This document shows, in pieces, positions 33,940-42,687 of a stretch of 64,000 bases of DNA (the stretch's first letter is position 1; each line of letters starts with the position of its first letter). The notes beneath the pieces are model-generated. The model was not told the origin of the DNA, ran no database searches, and saw nothing but the letters and a program-made list of their open reading frames with translations. This DNA comes from Chitinophagales bacterium (GTDB lineage: Bacteria > Bacteroidota > Bacteroidia > Chitinophagales > Chitinophagaceae): the NCBI GenBank assembly GCA_017303855.1, contig JAFLBL010000019.1:1-64000 (forward strand), given 5' to 3'. A program made the translations under genes and the position numbers.

Positions 33940-34926
33940 ATGAAAAAAGTTTTCATACAAAACGGACTTTGTTTTTTTCTCGGGATCATACTGGTGACCA
34001 CCGGATGTACTCAGCCAGTGGCTGACAAAAACGGCTCATCAGGCAATGCAGCAAGCACTCAACCTGCCCTTTCGGGCAGGTTGTTTTTTCATACCTATAG
34101 CTGTTATAACTGCAATGATTCGAAATTGTACCAGTTTGATTTCTCAACGAAGTTGTTGCGGTGTATCAGCGGTGACTGGGCAATAGCAAATCCGATGAAT
34201 GCGCATGTATCTCCGGATGGACGGGCGATTGTTTTTATGGGGGTGACTGCCGGCTCCGGCTGGGATATATTTTATTGGCGTATCGGTACGGATCTGACAC
34301 CCCGGAACCTTACCGCCACATATGGAACTGCCCGGGATGAGGATCCGAAGTTTTCGTTTGCCGGCAATAAAATTGTCTTCAAGCAAAACGGTGTGATGAA
34401 GGAAATGGATACACTCGGCATTATTACCCGCTCATTCGCAATAGCACAGCAGGAAGCTTCCATGCCTTACTATACAAAAGGGGACAGCCTCTTGTTGTTT
34501 TCGGGAAATGAACCCATCGGATCAACTGCAGATATCAGTTTGCTTCGATTGAATACGGGAACCGTAATTCCGCTTTCTGCGAATCCCGGTCTCGAAGAGT
34601 ATTATCCGGTTACCTGTGATGACAGCAGTTTTTATTTTACACGCTGGTACAGTGCCGATAATCACAATGACCAGATTTACCTGGGTTATATTGACGGAAG
34701 GCCGGCGCGTCGGTTCGCATTTAATGAAGTGTATCAGAATTATTCAGATGCCTGTCCGGTGAATAATCAGTTCCTGATTATTTCCAGTACGACCACTGGT
34801 GGCCGGGGAGGATATGATCTGTACCTGGTGGACAGGGTCGAAGGTAAGCGATGGTCTCTTGATCTTTATATGTATGGTATTAATTCCCCAATGAATGAAC
34901 TGGGCGCCGTGTATACTCCTTACTGA
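33940..34926 (+). CDS. PUL-encoded beta-propeller (TolB/PD40-like) lipoprotein
   Basis: The lipobox is TTGC at about residues 20-23, giving a membrane-anchored protein. After a Ser/Ala-rich linker come repeated propeller blades: HVSPDGRAIVFMG, PKFSFAGNKIVFKQNG, MPYYTKGDSLLLFSG, YPVTCDDSSFYFTRW, NNQFLIISSTTTGG, that is WD40/PD40-like units. It is probably a surface accessory glycan-binding or scaffold protein of the PUL; no catalytic motif is seen. A complete intrinsic-terminator sequence lies within codons ~41-51, in the linker. It lies between susD and the GH20 gene. Confidence 0.75.
   Translation: MKKVFIQNGLCFFLGIILVTTGCTQPVADKNGSSGNAASTQPALSGRLFFHTYSCYNCNDSKLYQFDFSTKLLRCISGDWAIANPMNAHVSPDGRAIVFMGVTAGSGWDIFYWRIGTDLTPRNLTATYGTARDEDPKFSFAGNKIVFKQNGVMKEMDTLGIITRSFAIAQQEASMPYYTKGDSLLLFSGNEPIGSTADISLLRLNTGTVIPLSANPGLEEYYPVTCDDSSFYFTRWYSADNHNDQIYLGYIDGRPARRFAFNEVYQNYSDACPVNNQFLIISSTTTGGRGGYDLYLVDRVEGKRWSLDLYMYGINSPMNELGAVYTPY
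34061..34090 (+). terminator. Intragenic intrinsic terminator in the PUL lipoprotein gene
   Basis: AACCTGCCC (34061-34069), loop TTTC, GGGCAGGTT (34074-34082), then G and six T (34084-34089). The 9-bp stem plus T run is a textbook Rho-independent terminator, but it is inside an open frame. Translation of the linker would normally keep it open; when translation lags it could cut expression of the GH20 and esterase genes. Confidence 0.6.
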
Positions 34927-34988
34927 CTATATTATTTAGCTGCACAATTATGGCTGTCGTTTATTCAAAATGAAATAACCTGCTTTTC

Positions 34989-37538
34989 ATGAAAAAATAT
35001 TTGCTTTCTTTTTGTTTCGGACTATTTATTTTTTACGGGTCGGCAACAAACGCACAGCAACGAAAGTTGTATCCTGCCAGTCAGCTGCACATATCCTGGC
35101 GGCTGACCGGTAATGCATATAATAATACTTCAGCGGCATTAGCTGTCTTTACGTTGATCAATAAAGCTGGAACGCCCTTTCCCGGTAGCGGATGGACGAT
35201 TTATTTCAATTCCAGTCAGCCGGTAGCAGCAGCTAAAAACGATAAACTGGCTACTATTTCGCACGTAAATGGAGATATATTTAAACTGGTGCCGGGGCCG
35301 GCCTTTCCGGCATTGAAGAAGAATGATTCACTCTCCATTGCGTATTTTACAAATGGCACTATAATTAATTCCACGGCTACGCCTGGCGGTTTGTATATAG
35401 TATGGGACAAGCAGCCGGAAAAAGGGTTTAGTCTTACTTCGTATACCGTACAGCCTATGCAGCAGCATGTACCGGGTATAACTGGCCCCGATAAAGTGTT
35501 TTATCAGAACAGCATTATTCAGCCCGTACAGGATAAAGAACTGCTCAAAATATTGCCAACACCGGTGAGTTATACCGAAGAAGAAGGGTATATCTATATT
35601 GACGGCCGGGTTGAATTGTCAGCCGATCCGGCTTTTGAAAACGAACGAAATTATCTTTCAGGAGAATTGCAAAAGAGGCTGCTGGTAAATAATGCTGATT
35701 CCGGAACAAAAAGGAGACAGAACCGGATTCAATTGCAGAAAGAGCCATTGCCATCGGGAGAGTACCTGCTTTCGGTCAATGAGGATGGAATTAAAATAAC
35801 CGCAGCCGGGGCGGATGCTATATTTAATGGCATTCAATCACTTTTTTCCCTTATGCCACCGGTTGCCTGGAAATCTCCACAAACCACTATTCCGCTTCAA
35901 AAAGTAAAAGTTGCCGATAAACCACGTTTTGGTTACCGTAGCCTGATGATGGATGTGGCCAGAAATTTTAAGTCCAGGGAAACGGTATTCCGGATACTGG
36001 ATATGATGGCTTTGTATAAAATGAATGTATTGCATTTCCATTTCAGTGATGATGAAGGCTGGAGAATAGAGATACCTTCCTTGCCCGAACTGACTTCAGT
36101 CGGCGCCGTCCGCGGTTATAGTACCGATGCTACGGCCATGTTGCTTCCTTCCTACGCTGCGGGACCGGAGCCTGGTAAATCCCTGGGAACCGGGTACTAT
36201 AGTAAAAATGATTTTATCCAGATACTGAAGTATGCCACGGCTCGTCATATTCAGGTGATACCGGAAATTGAAACACCCGGCCATGCAAGGGCGGCGATTA
36301 AATCCATGGATGCCCGTTATGAGAAATATATGCGATTGGGAAACATAGAAGAAGCGGAGCGTTACCTGTTGCGTGACAGGAATGATCAGTCGGTTTACAG
36401 TTCTGCGCAGCTGTGGACGGATAATGTTATGTGTGTGGCTTTGCCCTCCGTCTATGCATTTCTTGAAAAAGTGGTGGATGAACTCCGGGCTATGTATAAG
36501 GAAGCCGGGGCCACTTTACAAACAATTCATATGGGCGGTGATGAAGTGCCGTCCGGTGTCTGGGAGAAATCACCGGTATGCCGGCAATTAGTGGAAAACG
36601 ATCCTGCTCTTCATGAAATAAATGATCTCTGGTATTACTACTATGGAAAAGTCAATAAACTGTTACAGGCAAAAGGACTTTTTCTCTCCGCATGGGAGGA
36701 GGCCGGTATGCGTAAAACAATACGTGACGGAAAGGAGGTGATGATAGCCAATCCGCGGATGGCCAATGAAAACATACAACTGCATGTCTGGAACAATGTA
36801 ACCGGATGGGGGGCAGAAGACCTGCCCTACCGGCTGGCCAATGCCGGGTATAAAGTGGTGCTTTCGCCGGTCAGCAATAATTACCTTGACCTGGCCTATT
36901 ATAAGCATCCGGAGGAACCCGGTTATTACTGGGGCGGCTTTCAGGATATTGATAAACCCTTTTACTTTATTCCATTTGATTATTATAAGAATTCAAAGGA
37001 TGATCCCGACGGCAACCCCGTTGATCCGGCTGTTTTCATTGGGAAAGACAGGCTGACCGATTTTGGCAAATCTAATATAGTTGGTATTCAGGGTTTGTTA
37101 TGGGCTGAGAATCTCCGGTCTCCTGAGATTATGGAGTACCTGTTGTTGCCGAAATTACTGGCTGTGGCGGAACGGGCCTGGGCGGCTGATCCTGCCTGGG
37201 CTACAGAACCGGATAGTGTAAAGTCCCGCGAATTATACATACAGGCCTGGTCGGTTTTTTTACACCAGGTGGGCAAACGGGAATTGCCAAGACTGGATTA
37301 TCTCGCAGGGGGCTTTTCTTATCGTATCCCGGCTCCGGGTGCGGTTATACATGAGGGTAAGGTACTGGTCAATATTCAGTTTCCCGGTTTACAGATCAGG
37401 TTTACAACAGATGGTACCGTACCCACGGCAGCCAGTACACCCGTAACCGGGCCAATAGCTGATAAAGGGCAGATCTCCATCCGTGCATTTGACAGCCGGG
37501 GCCGTGGGGGAAGAACCATTATCGTTGATAACAATTAA
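34989..37538 (+). CDS. GH20 beta-N-acetylhexosaminidase
   Basis: An exo-acting enzyme that removes terminal GlcNAc/GalNAc. Domains: signal peptide (about 1-22), CHB_HEX-type carbohydrate-binding domain (about 25-165), GH20b (about 180-305), GH20 catalytic TIM barrel (about 310-690) with FHFSDDEGWRIEI and the catalytic Asp-Glu pair in MGGDEVPSGVW (about 516-520), and a C-terminal CHB_HEX_C fibronectin-like domain (about 765-849; LQIRFTTDGTVPTAAS). No lipobox is visible, so it should be periplasmic. It uses substrate-assisted catalysis by the N-acetyl group. Together with the adjacent acetylesterase it points to N-acetylhexosamine glycans as the PUL target. Confidence 0.93.
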   Translation: MKKYLLSFCFGLFIFYGSATNAQQRKLYPASQLHISWRLTGNAYNNTSAALAVFTLINKAGTPFPGSGWTIYFNSSQPVAAAKNDKLATISHVNGDIFKLVPGPAFPALKKNDSLSIAYFTNGTIINSTATPGGLYIVWDKQPEKGFSLTSYTVQPMQQHVPGITGPDKVFYQNSIIQPVQDKELLKILPTPVSYTEEEGYIYIDGRVELSADPAFENERNYLSGELQKRLLVNNADSGTKRRQNRIQLQKEPLPSGEYLLSVNEDGIKITAAGADAIFNGIQSLFSLMPPVAWKSPQTTIPLQKVKVADKPRFGYRSLMMDVARNFKSRETVFRILDMMALYKMNVLHFHFSDDEGWRIEIPSLPELTSVGAVRGYSTDATAMLLPSYAAGPEPGKSLGTGYYSKNDFIQILKYATARHIQVIPEIETPGHARAAIKSMDARYEKYMRLGNIEEAERYLLRDRNDQSVYSSAQLWTDNVMCVALPSVYAFLEKVVDELRAMYKEAGATLQTIHMGGDEVPSGVWEKSPVCRQLVENDPALHEINDLWYYYYGKVNKLLQAKGLFLSAWEEAGMRKTIRDGKEVMIANPRMANENIQLHVWNNVTGWGAEDLPYRLANAGYKVVLSPVSNNYLDLAYYKHPEEPGYYWGGFQDIDKPFYFIPFDYYKNSKDDPDGNPVDPAVFIGKDRLTDFGKSNIVGIQGLLWAENLRSPEIMEYLLLPKLLAVAERAWAADPAWATEPDSVKSRELYIQAWSVFLHQVGKRELPRLDYLAGGFSYRIPAPGAVIHEGKVLVNIQFPGLQIRFTTDGTVPTAASTPVTGPIADKGQISIRAFDSRGRGGRTIIVDNN

Positions 37539-37586
37539 GTAGTAGCTTAGAGCCCCCGGACAAGGGGTTATTAAATACATCAAGGT

Positions 37587-39518
37587 ATGAAAAGGAAAAT
37601 GTTGCTTGTCATTCTTTTACTGCCAGCCATGCTGCAGGCGCAACTTCGCGTGTCTTCTGTTTTTTCAGATAATATGGTATTACAAAGGGATAAAGTAAAC
37701 AGGGTATGGGGTTGGGCTGCCCCCGGACAACTTGTTACCACTCAGTTTAAAGGCAAGAATTATCCGGCTGTTGCCAATAGTGCAGGGGAGTGGATGGTAT
37801 GGCTGGACCCCGCAAAAGCCGGCGAGGCCGGAACTGTAACGATACAGGCGGATCAGGAGAAAATCGAGTTTACCAATATACTGATGGGTGAGGTATGGAT
37901 ATGCAGCGGGCAAAGTAATATGGAGTGGCGGATGGATATGCTGAAAGATGTGTATCAGCAGGAACTGAATACCGCGAAGAATGAGCAGATCAGGTTTACC
38001 GTTATCAGTAAATCATTGGCGACAATGCCGGAAAAAGAAGCCAGGATACAGAAGAAATGGGTGGCTGTGGATCCCGCTACGGTGGGTGAATGTTCAGCTG
38101 TAGCATACTGGTATGCAAAAAAACTGCAGCGGGAATTGAATGTACCCATCGGACTGGTGGTAACGGCCTGGGGAGGTACTCCGGCGCAATCATGGACGAG
38201 TGTGGAAGGACTGGGATCGTTTTCTCAGTATATTAATGATTATGTGAAAAATATCCGGCCACTGAATCTGAAAGATATCGATCGCCAGCAGGCAGCTTTG
38301 CGCGTAAAATACCAGGAAACACTGGCGGCAAAATCCGCCTATAGTAAAACGATACTTGATCCCGGCTTTAATGATCAGGGCTGGAAGGAAATGAGTTTGC
38401 CAAAACTTTGGGAGGAACAAGGCTATCCTTCCCTGGATGGAGTCGTGGTTTACCGGTTAAGTTTTGATATAAATGAGGCGGCAGCCGGCAAGGAAGCCGT
38501 ACTGAATATGCCTGCAATCGATGATATAGATTCCACTTATATTAATGGTCGCTTTATCGGCAGCATAAATCAATGGGACGCGATACGTACATACACCATT
38601 CCTGCCGGGGTGTTAAAAGCCGGACGCAATGTACTGGTGATCCGGGTACAGGATGATGGCGGAGGTGGCGGACTGGCTGCAGTGCCGGATAAATTTTATA
38701 TTGTTTCCGGGGCGCAAAAAATCATGCTGGCGGGAAAAGCGAAGTATGAGATTCTGGCCGAACTGCCGGATATGACAGGTGGCCGTGGCGCACTTGAACA
38801 TCAGCCTGCTGTATTGTTTAATGCCATGATTGCCCCTTTACTGCCGTTGAGTATCCGGGGCGTCATCTGGTACCAGGGCGAAAGTAATGCGGACACAAAA
38901 GACGAATCAATAGAATACAGTACATTGTTTCCCTCCATGATAACGGACTGGCGTAACCGCTGGGGGCAGGGCGATTTTCCTTTTCTCTTTGTACAGCTGG
39001 CTTCTTTTGGTCCGGTACAGAAGGAGCCTGCGGAAAGTAACTGGGCCTTGTTACGCGAAGCACAGACAAACACGCTCCGGTTGCCAAATACGGGCATGGC
39101 TATAACCACCGATATCGGGAATCCGGTGAATATTCACCCTGTAAAGAAACAGGAAGTCGGGGGCCGGCTGGCGGATGAAGCCATGCGGTTTGTGTATGGA
39201 AATACTAAACGGATTTCCGGCGGACCCGTGTATCATTCCATGCAGGTAAAAGGAGCGCAGGTTATTATCCGGTTTACGAATACAGGGAAAGGGCTGCTGG
39301 CGAAGGCGGGTGCGCTGAAACAATTTGCCATTGCCGGTACGGATAAAAAATTCTATTGGGCCGATGCGATTATACAGGGAAATACAGTAATTCTAAAAGC
39401 AAAGCAGGTGCCCCTGCCCGTTGCCGCCAGGTACGCATGGGCCGATAGTCCGGTTGATGCCAATCTGTATAACAAGGATGGCTATCCGGCCGGACCTTTC
39501 AGAACGGATAACTGGTAA
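37587..39518 (+). CDS. SASA-type sialate/9-O-acetylesterase
   Basis: A signal peptide (MKRKMLLVILLLPAMLQAQ) precedes an SGNH-like esterase of the sialic acid 9-O-acetylesterase family. The nucleophile serine is in ICSGQSNMEW (Ser110); the second conserved block is GVIWYQGESNA (about 426-436), and the His is likely in the region NPVNIHPVKKQEVG (about 520). A beta-sandwich (jelly-roll) insert lies at about 260-370. Family members remove O-acetyl groups from sialic acids or from plant polysaccharides; substrate cannot be told. It is the last gene of the PUL, 49 bp after GH20. Confidence 0.88.
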   Translation: MKRKMLLVILLLPAMLQAQLRVSSVFSDNMVLQRDKVNRVWGWAAPGQLVTTQFKGKNYPAVANSAGEWMVWLDPAKAGEAGTVTIQADQEKIEFTNILMGEVWICSGQSNMEWRMDMLKDVYQQELNTAKNEQIRFTVISKSLATMPEKEARIQKKWVAVDPATVGECSAVAYWYAKKLQRELNVPIGLVVTAWGGTPAQSWTSVEGLGSFSQYINDYVKNIRPLNLKDIDRQQAALRVKYQETLAAKSAYSKTILDPGFNDQGWKEMSLPKLWEEQGYPSLDGVVVYRLSFDINEAAAGKEAVLNMPAIDDIDSTYINGRFIGSINQWDAIRTYTIPAGVLKAGRNVLVIRVQDDGGGGGLAAVPDKFYIVSGAQKIMLAGKAKYEILAELPDMTGGRGALEHQPAVLFNAMIAPLLPLSIRGVIWYQGESNADTKDESIEYSTLFPSMITDWRNRWGQGDFPFLFVQLASFGPVQKEPAESNWALLREAQTNTLRLPNTGMAITTDIGNPVNIHPVKKQEVGGRLADEAMRFVYGNTKRISGGPVYHSMQVKGAQVIIRFTNTGKGLLAKAGALKQFAIAGTDKKFYWADAIIQGNTVILKAKQVPLPVAARYAWADSPVDANLYNKDGYPAGPFRTDNW

Positions 39519-40041
39519 CTGGCTATCAGAAGGTGATCCATATTTTATGATATGTAAAAGTGTACTGCCACAGGTTCGCTCCCACTTGTCATGACCGGCC
39601 TGACCGAAAAATCCCCTTTTTTCTGTTGTTTTTCCCCTTGCCGGTTTTTTCAACCGGGTTAGTTTTATTCCTGTAACAAAGAGCTATACATGTGTTACGG
39701 GTATAGCGCTTTGTTGATTGATAATGATTAGTAACCTTGTCCTGTGTCCATTTCCCTTATCCCCGTAACACCTGTTTTTGCAGCACCCTTGCCTGTTATT
39801 CATAACGCGGCAGGTGAAACCGCCCTGATCCTGGTAGCCTTTTCCAGGTGGTTTCGGATACTGTATCCACCGGCAGCGGATCAGTATGCTGAGGGGACTG
39901 CAAAAACAGGGGATAAGATTTTAAAATTCCCGTTGTCCCAACCCCGGCATTAATCGGGATCAATCAGGCACAAGATTATTTTATCCGCACCTTTTTTTTT
40001 CATAGACTTGTATTTTACTAACCGCTTATCAGGAAAATTCA
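39519..40041. other. Non-coding spacer between PUL and polyamine cluster, with extensive inverted repeats
   Basis: No credible gene (a 69-codon frame at 39744-39953 lacks any protein character). It contains CCGGTT-TTTTC-AACCGG (39642-39658), a hairpin with arms AACAAAG-GCTATA / TATAGC-CTTTGTT (39676-39715), a multi-hairpin region closed by a 20-bp stem (39756-39917), and a run of nine T (39993-40001) before the speD leader. Some of this may be the PUL terminator; the 39756-39917 part is listed on its own. Confidence 0.6.
39756..39917. ncRNA. Candidate structured RNA (or small inverted-repeat element) upstream of speD
   Basis: Outer arms CTTATCCCC...CCTGTTTTTGCAG (39756-39783) and CTGCAAAAACAGGGGATAAG (39898-39917) pair over 13 bp without a break and then 7 bp past a small bulge. 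Enclosed are GAAACC...CCTGG/CCAGG...GGTTTC (39816-39855), GGATA-CTG-TATCC (39856-39868) and a weak CCTG/CAGG hairpin (39792-39814). Three or four helices within a closing stem look like a multi-way junction. It matches no RNA family I know; a MITE-like DNA element is the alternative. Strand unknown. Confidence 0.35.
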
Positions 40042-40395
40042 GTGGAATACCAGCCTGGCACACATATTATCGCATCATTAACAGTAAACCGGGATTCGCT
40101 TATCCGCTCCTGTGCATCCGTCAGGGAACAAATTGAAGAATTAATCAATCAATATCAGTTGCAGAAGCTGGGAGAAGTCTATCACGATTTTCCCGGAGGA
40201 GGATTTACGGCTCTGATATGTCTTAGTGAAAGTCATATTTCTCTTCATACATGGCCGGAACACGGGCTGATCAACCTGGATATTTATCTCAGCAACTTTC
40301 TCCGTAATAATGACGGTACGGTAAACGGAATCTATGAAACGTTAATCCGTTTCTTCAGCGCCTCCGTAGTTCATCACCAAATGATCCGCCGCTGA
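40042..40395 (+). CDS. speD: S-adenosylmethionine decarboxylase proenzyme
   Basis: It makes decarboxylated SAM, the aminopropyl donor for spermidine synthesis. The 117-residue protein is of the short prokaryotic class; the self-processing serine that becomes the pyruvoyl group is in LSESHISLHTWPE (about 66-78), with GGGFTAL just before. It begins with GTG, preceded by AGGAAAA. Its TGA overlaps the ATG of the next gene (TGATG at 40393-40397), so translation is coupled with DUF4178. The spermidine synthase is four genes downstream. Confidence 0.92.
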   Translation: MEYQPGTHIIASLTVNRDSLIRSCASVREQIEELINQYQLQKLGEVYHDFPGGGFTALICLSESHISLHTWPEHGLINLDIYLSNFLRNNDGTVNGIYETLIRFFSASVVHHQMIRR

Positions 40396-42296
40396 TGGAC
40401 TATTCCGGTTATACACTCACCAGTTGTCCCGGTTGCCAGAAACCAGTCAGCTTCGCCAGCCCGTATACTCATTTGGTAGTATGTACCTGTGGTACAGTGG
40501 TTGAAAGGTCGGCGGAAGGTACATTTAATGAAAAGCCCATTGGCGTACTATTACATAAACATAGTTTTATACAACCGGGTTCTGCAGGAGAATGGGAGTC
40601 AAAAAAGTTTACGGTACTGGGTCGTTGTTTCTGCTGGTTTGATGAGAACGTTTTTAATTACTGGACCATTGAATGGGCGGATAAAACGATTGGCTGGCTG
40701 GGGGAAGGATATGGTTTGTTTTTCATTATGCAACCGGTTAAAGCGGCTAAGTATATCAGTACGGCCAGCCTGGACGCTTACCAGACCGGCAGCCGTTACG
40801 AAATAGAGATTAACCAGGAGTTGTTGCTGGAGAAAAAACAACGTACCCTTTCCTGGGAAATGGAAGGAGAAATTTTTATGCCCTGGCAGCCTTCGCAACT
40901 CCGTTTCTTTGATTTTGCCGGCACATCCGGAAAGCGGATAACGATTGTCGATTTTAAGGATAATCAGGCACAGTATTTTGAGGTTACGCCTGTTTCATTT
41001 TCCGCGTTGCAGATGCGGCAGCTAAGGCAAAAAGATGATACGAGGCGCCGTTTCTCCTGTAACAAATGCAATTCAGAAATACAGATTACGGCTTTTCCGT
41101 TAACGCAGAGTGCCGCCTGTACATCCTGTGGAAGTACCTATAGTTTTCAGAGCGGGATAGATTTTAAAAAAGACGGCTCTCCTTTACCTGCATCCGGGTT
41201 AGCGATTGAAACCGGCAGTACAGGGGATCTGAATGGAATTACTTTCCGGGTTGTGGGTTTTACGGAGAAGGAAGAAAAAAACAGTGGTCATTCCCGCTGG
41301 AGAGAATATACTCTTTATAATGAGCAGGAAGGCTTTGTTTACCTGAGCGAATATGACGGGCATTGGATTTTGTTAAAGGAGACCGCCAGTTGCCCGGTAC
41401 TATTTAATCAGAACGAAAAAGAGTTTACGTTTGACGGCACAAGGTTTGACCTGTTTAATTCCTATACGTATAAAATCAGGGAAGCGAAAGGAGAATTTGC
41501 CTTTAATATTTTCGATAATGAAAATACCATGTGCCGGGAATTTATTGCCCCGCCATTTATCTGGATACAGGAAAAGGATAAAGCGGAGGGCATTCGTTGG
41601 TTTAAGGGTCAGCATATTTCGCCTGCTGATATCCGCCATGCTTTTAAAGAGGCCATTCTGCCTCGCCGGGTGGGAGTAGGGGCGGTACAGCCAGGCAGTA
41701 TAAACAGAAAAAAGCTTATGCTGGCCACATTGGTCGGTTTAGCGCTGGTTTTGATAACACATCTCCTGACCACCATGAATAATAAAGAACAGCAATTGTT
41801 CTTTACCAAGTTTAAAATTCCGGACAGTACGAATGTGGTAAATGCGGTGACTGAAAAATATATACTGGATAAACGACGTTCCAACCTGAAGCTGGTGGTA
41901 AGTGCCAATGTAATGAATGCCTGGTTTGAACTGGATGCCACATTGGTAAATGCGGTAACGGGTAAGGAATACAACCTGCAACAAGGCGTTGAATATTATT
42001 ATGGAGTCAGTGGAGGAGAATCATGGAACGAAGGGAGTCAGAACGAGAATGCGTATTTCAAACGAATCCCGGCTGGTACTTATTTTCTGCAATTGCAAGG
42101 TACTGCTGATCCGGGCCTGGGGGGTGTAAAAGATTTTTATGTGGAAGGCATATATGATGTGACCAGCAACCGTAATCTGTGGTTTGCACTGCTTTTATTC
42201 AGTTTGTGGCCGGCTATTGCCTTTTTTTACAGTCAATACCAGGAGGGAGAGCGCTGGAGAAACAGTCCTTATTCAAAATACCATGAAGAAGATTAA
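40395..42296 (+). CDS. DUF4178-domain membrane protein with zinc-ribbon pairs
   Basis: A 633-residue protein with CPGCQKPV...CTC (11-32) and CNKCNSEI...CTSCGS (about 222-245) zinc-ribbon-like pairs, two DUF4178-like beta-rich regions (about 50-180 and 275-400; GVLLHKHSFIQPGSAGEWESKKFTVLGR in part), and two membrane helices at about 437-455 and 596-613. DUF4178 genes are known to sit with SpeD, spermidine synthase and DUF350 genes, so a role in a membrane-linked polyamine system is inferred. It is translationally coupled to speD at its start and overlapped by a 58-codon gene at its end. Confidence 0.8.
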   Translation: MDYSGYTLTSCPGCQKPVSFASPYTHLVVCTCGTVVERSAEGTFNEKPIGVLLHKHSFIQPGSAGEWESKKFTVLGRCFCWFDENVFNYWTIEWADKTIGWLGEGYGLFFIMQPVKAAKYISTASLDAYQTGSRYEIEINQELLLEKKQRTLSWEMEGEIFMPWQPSQLRFFDFAGTSGKRITIVDFKDNQAQYFEVTPVSFSALQMRQLRQKDDTRRRFSCNKCNSEIQITAFPLTQSAACTSCGSTYSFQSGIDFKKDGSPLPASGLAIETGSTGDLNGITFRVVGFTEKEEKNSGHSRWREYTLYNEQEGFVYLSEYDGHWILLKETASCPVLFNQNEKEFTFDGTRFDLFNSYTYKIREAKGEFAFNIFDNENTMCREFIAPPFIWIQEKDKAEGIRWFKGQHISPADIRHAFKEAILPRRVGVGAVQPGSINRKKLMLATLVGLALVLITHLLTTMNNKEQQLFFTKFKIPDSTNVVNAVTEKYILDKRRSNLKLVVSANVMNAWFELDATLVNAVTGKEYNLQQGVEYYYGVSGGESWNEGSQNENAYFKRIPAGTYFLQLQGTADPGLGGVKDFYVEGIYDVTSNRNLWFALLLFSLWPAIAFFYSQYQEGERWRNSPYSKYHEED

Positions 42297-42459
42297 TTTT
42301 TTTAACCTGCATTCGCCCTTGTACCCGCTACGTTGGTTCATAGTCTCCACGGCGCTGGTTCTGGTTTTTCTAAGCTGGCATAACCTGAACGGTGGACGGA
42401 TGTTTACCCGGTCGGGAAGCCCTGACTGGAAGAGCAGCGGACCCGGGTATCACAAATAA
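42283..42459 (+). CDS. Small membrane protein (58 aa) in the polyamine cluster
   Basis: ATG at 42283 lies within the last codons of the DUF4178 gene (stop at 42296), which suggests coupled translation. The peptide has one hydrophobic helix (LRWFIVSTALVLVFLSW, about 16-32) and a polar C-terminus (GSPDWKSSGPGYHK). I know no family for it. The tight packing in the operon supports it being a true gene rather than a chance frame. Confidence 0.6.
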   Translation: MKKINFFNLHSPLYPLRWFIVSTALVLVFLSWHNLNGGRMFTRSGSPDWKSSGPGYHK

Positions 42460-42478
42460 ATTATTTAATAAGCGAAAT

Positions 42479-42682
42479 ATGACAAATCTGATCCTGAATT
42501 CCATCATTTATTCTTTCCTTGGAATAGCTATCCTGGTGGTGGCTTTTTTCCTGCTCGAGGTTCTGACGCCGAAGCATAATCTGCGGAAGGAAATTCTCGA
42601 GAATAAGAATATCGCCCTGGCCCTGCTGGCCGGATTCTTTATGCTGTCAGTTGCCATTATCATTGCTTCCGCAATACACTAA
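42479..42682 (+). CDS. DUF350-domain small membrane protein
   Basis: Start ATG at 42479 gives MTNLILNSIIYSFLGIAILV, a 67-residue protein with two membrane helices (about 5-26 and 45-65) joined by a short loop EVLTPKHNLRKEILENKN, the DUF350 pattern (YjfL-like). The full-length family has four helices in two repeats; this is a single-repeat form. It sits 5 bp before the spermidine synthase gene. Confidence 0.75.
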   Translation: MTNLILNSIIYSFLGIAILVVAFFLLEVLTPKHNLRKEILENKNIALALLAGFFMLSVAIIIASAIH

Positions 42683-42687
42683 TACGT

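Noticed and set aside
39744..39953. A 69-codon frame in the PUL-speD spacer
   Set aside because: It runs through a large inverted repeat and the product has no protein-like pattern; the region is better seen as structure.
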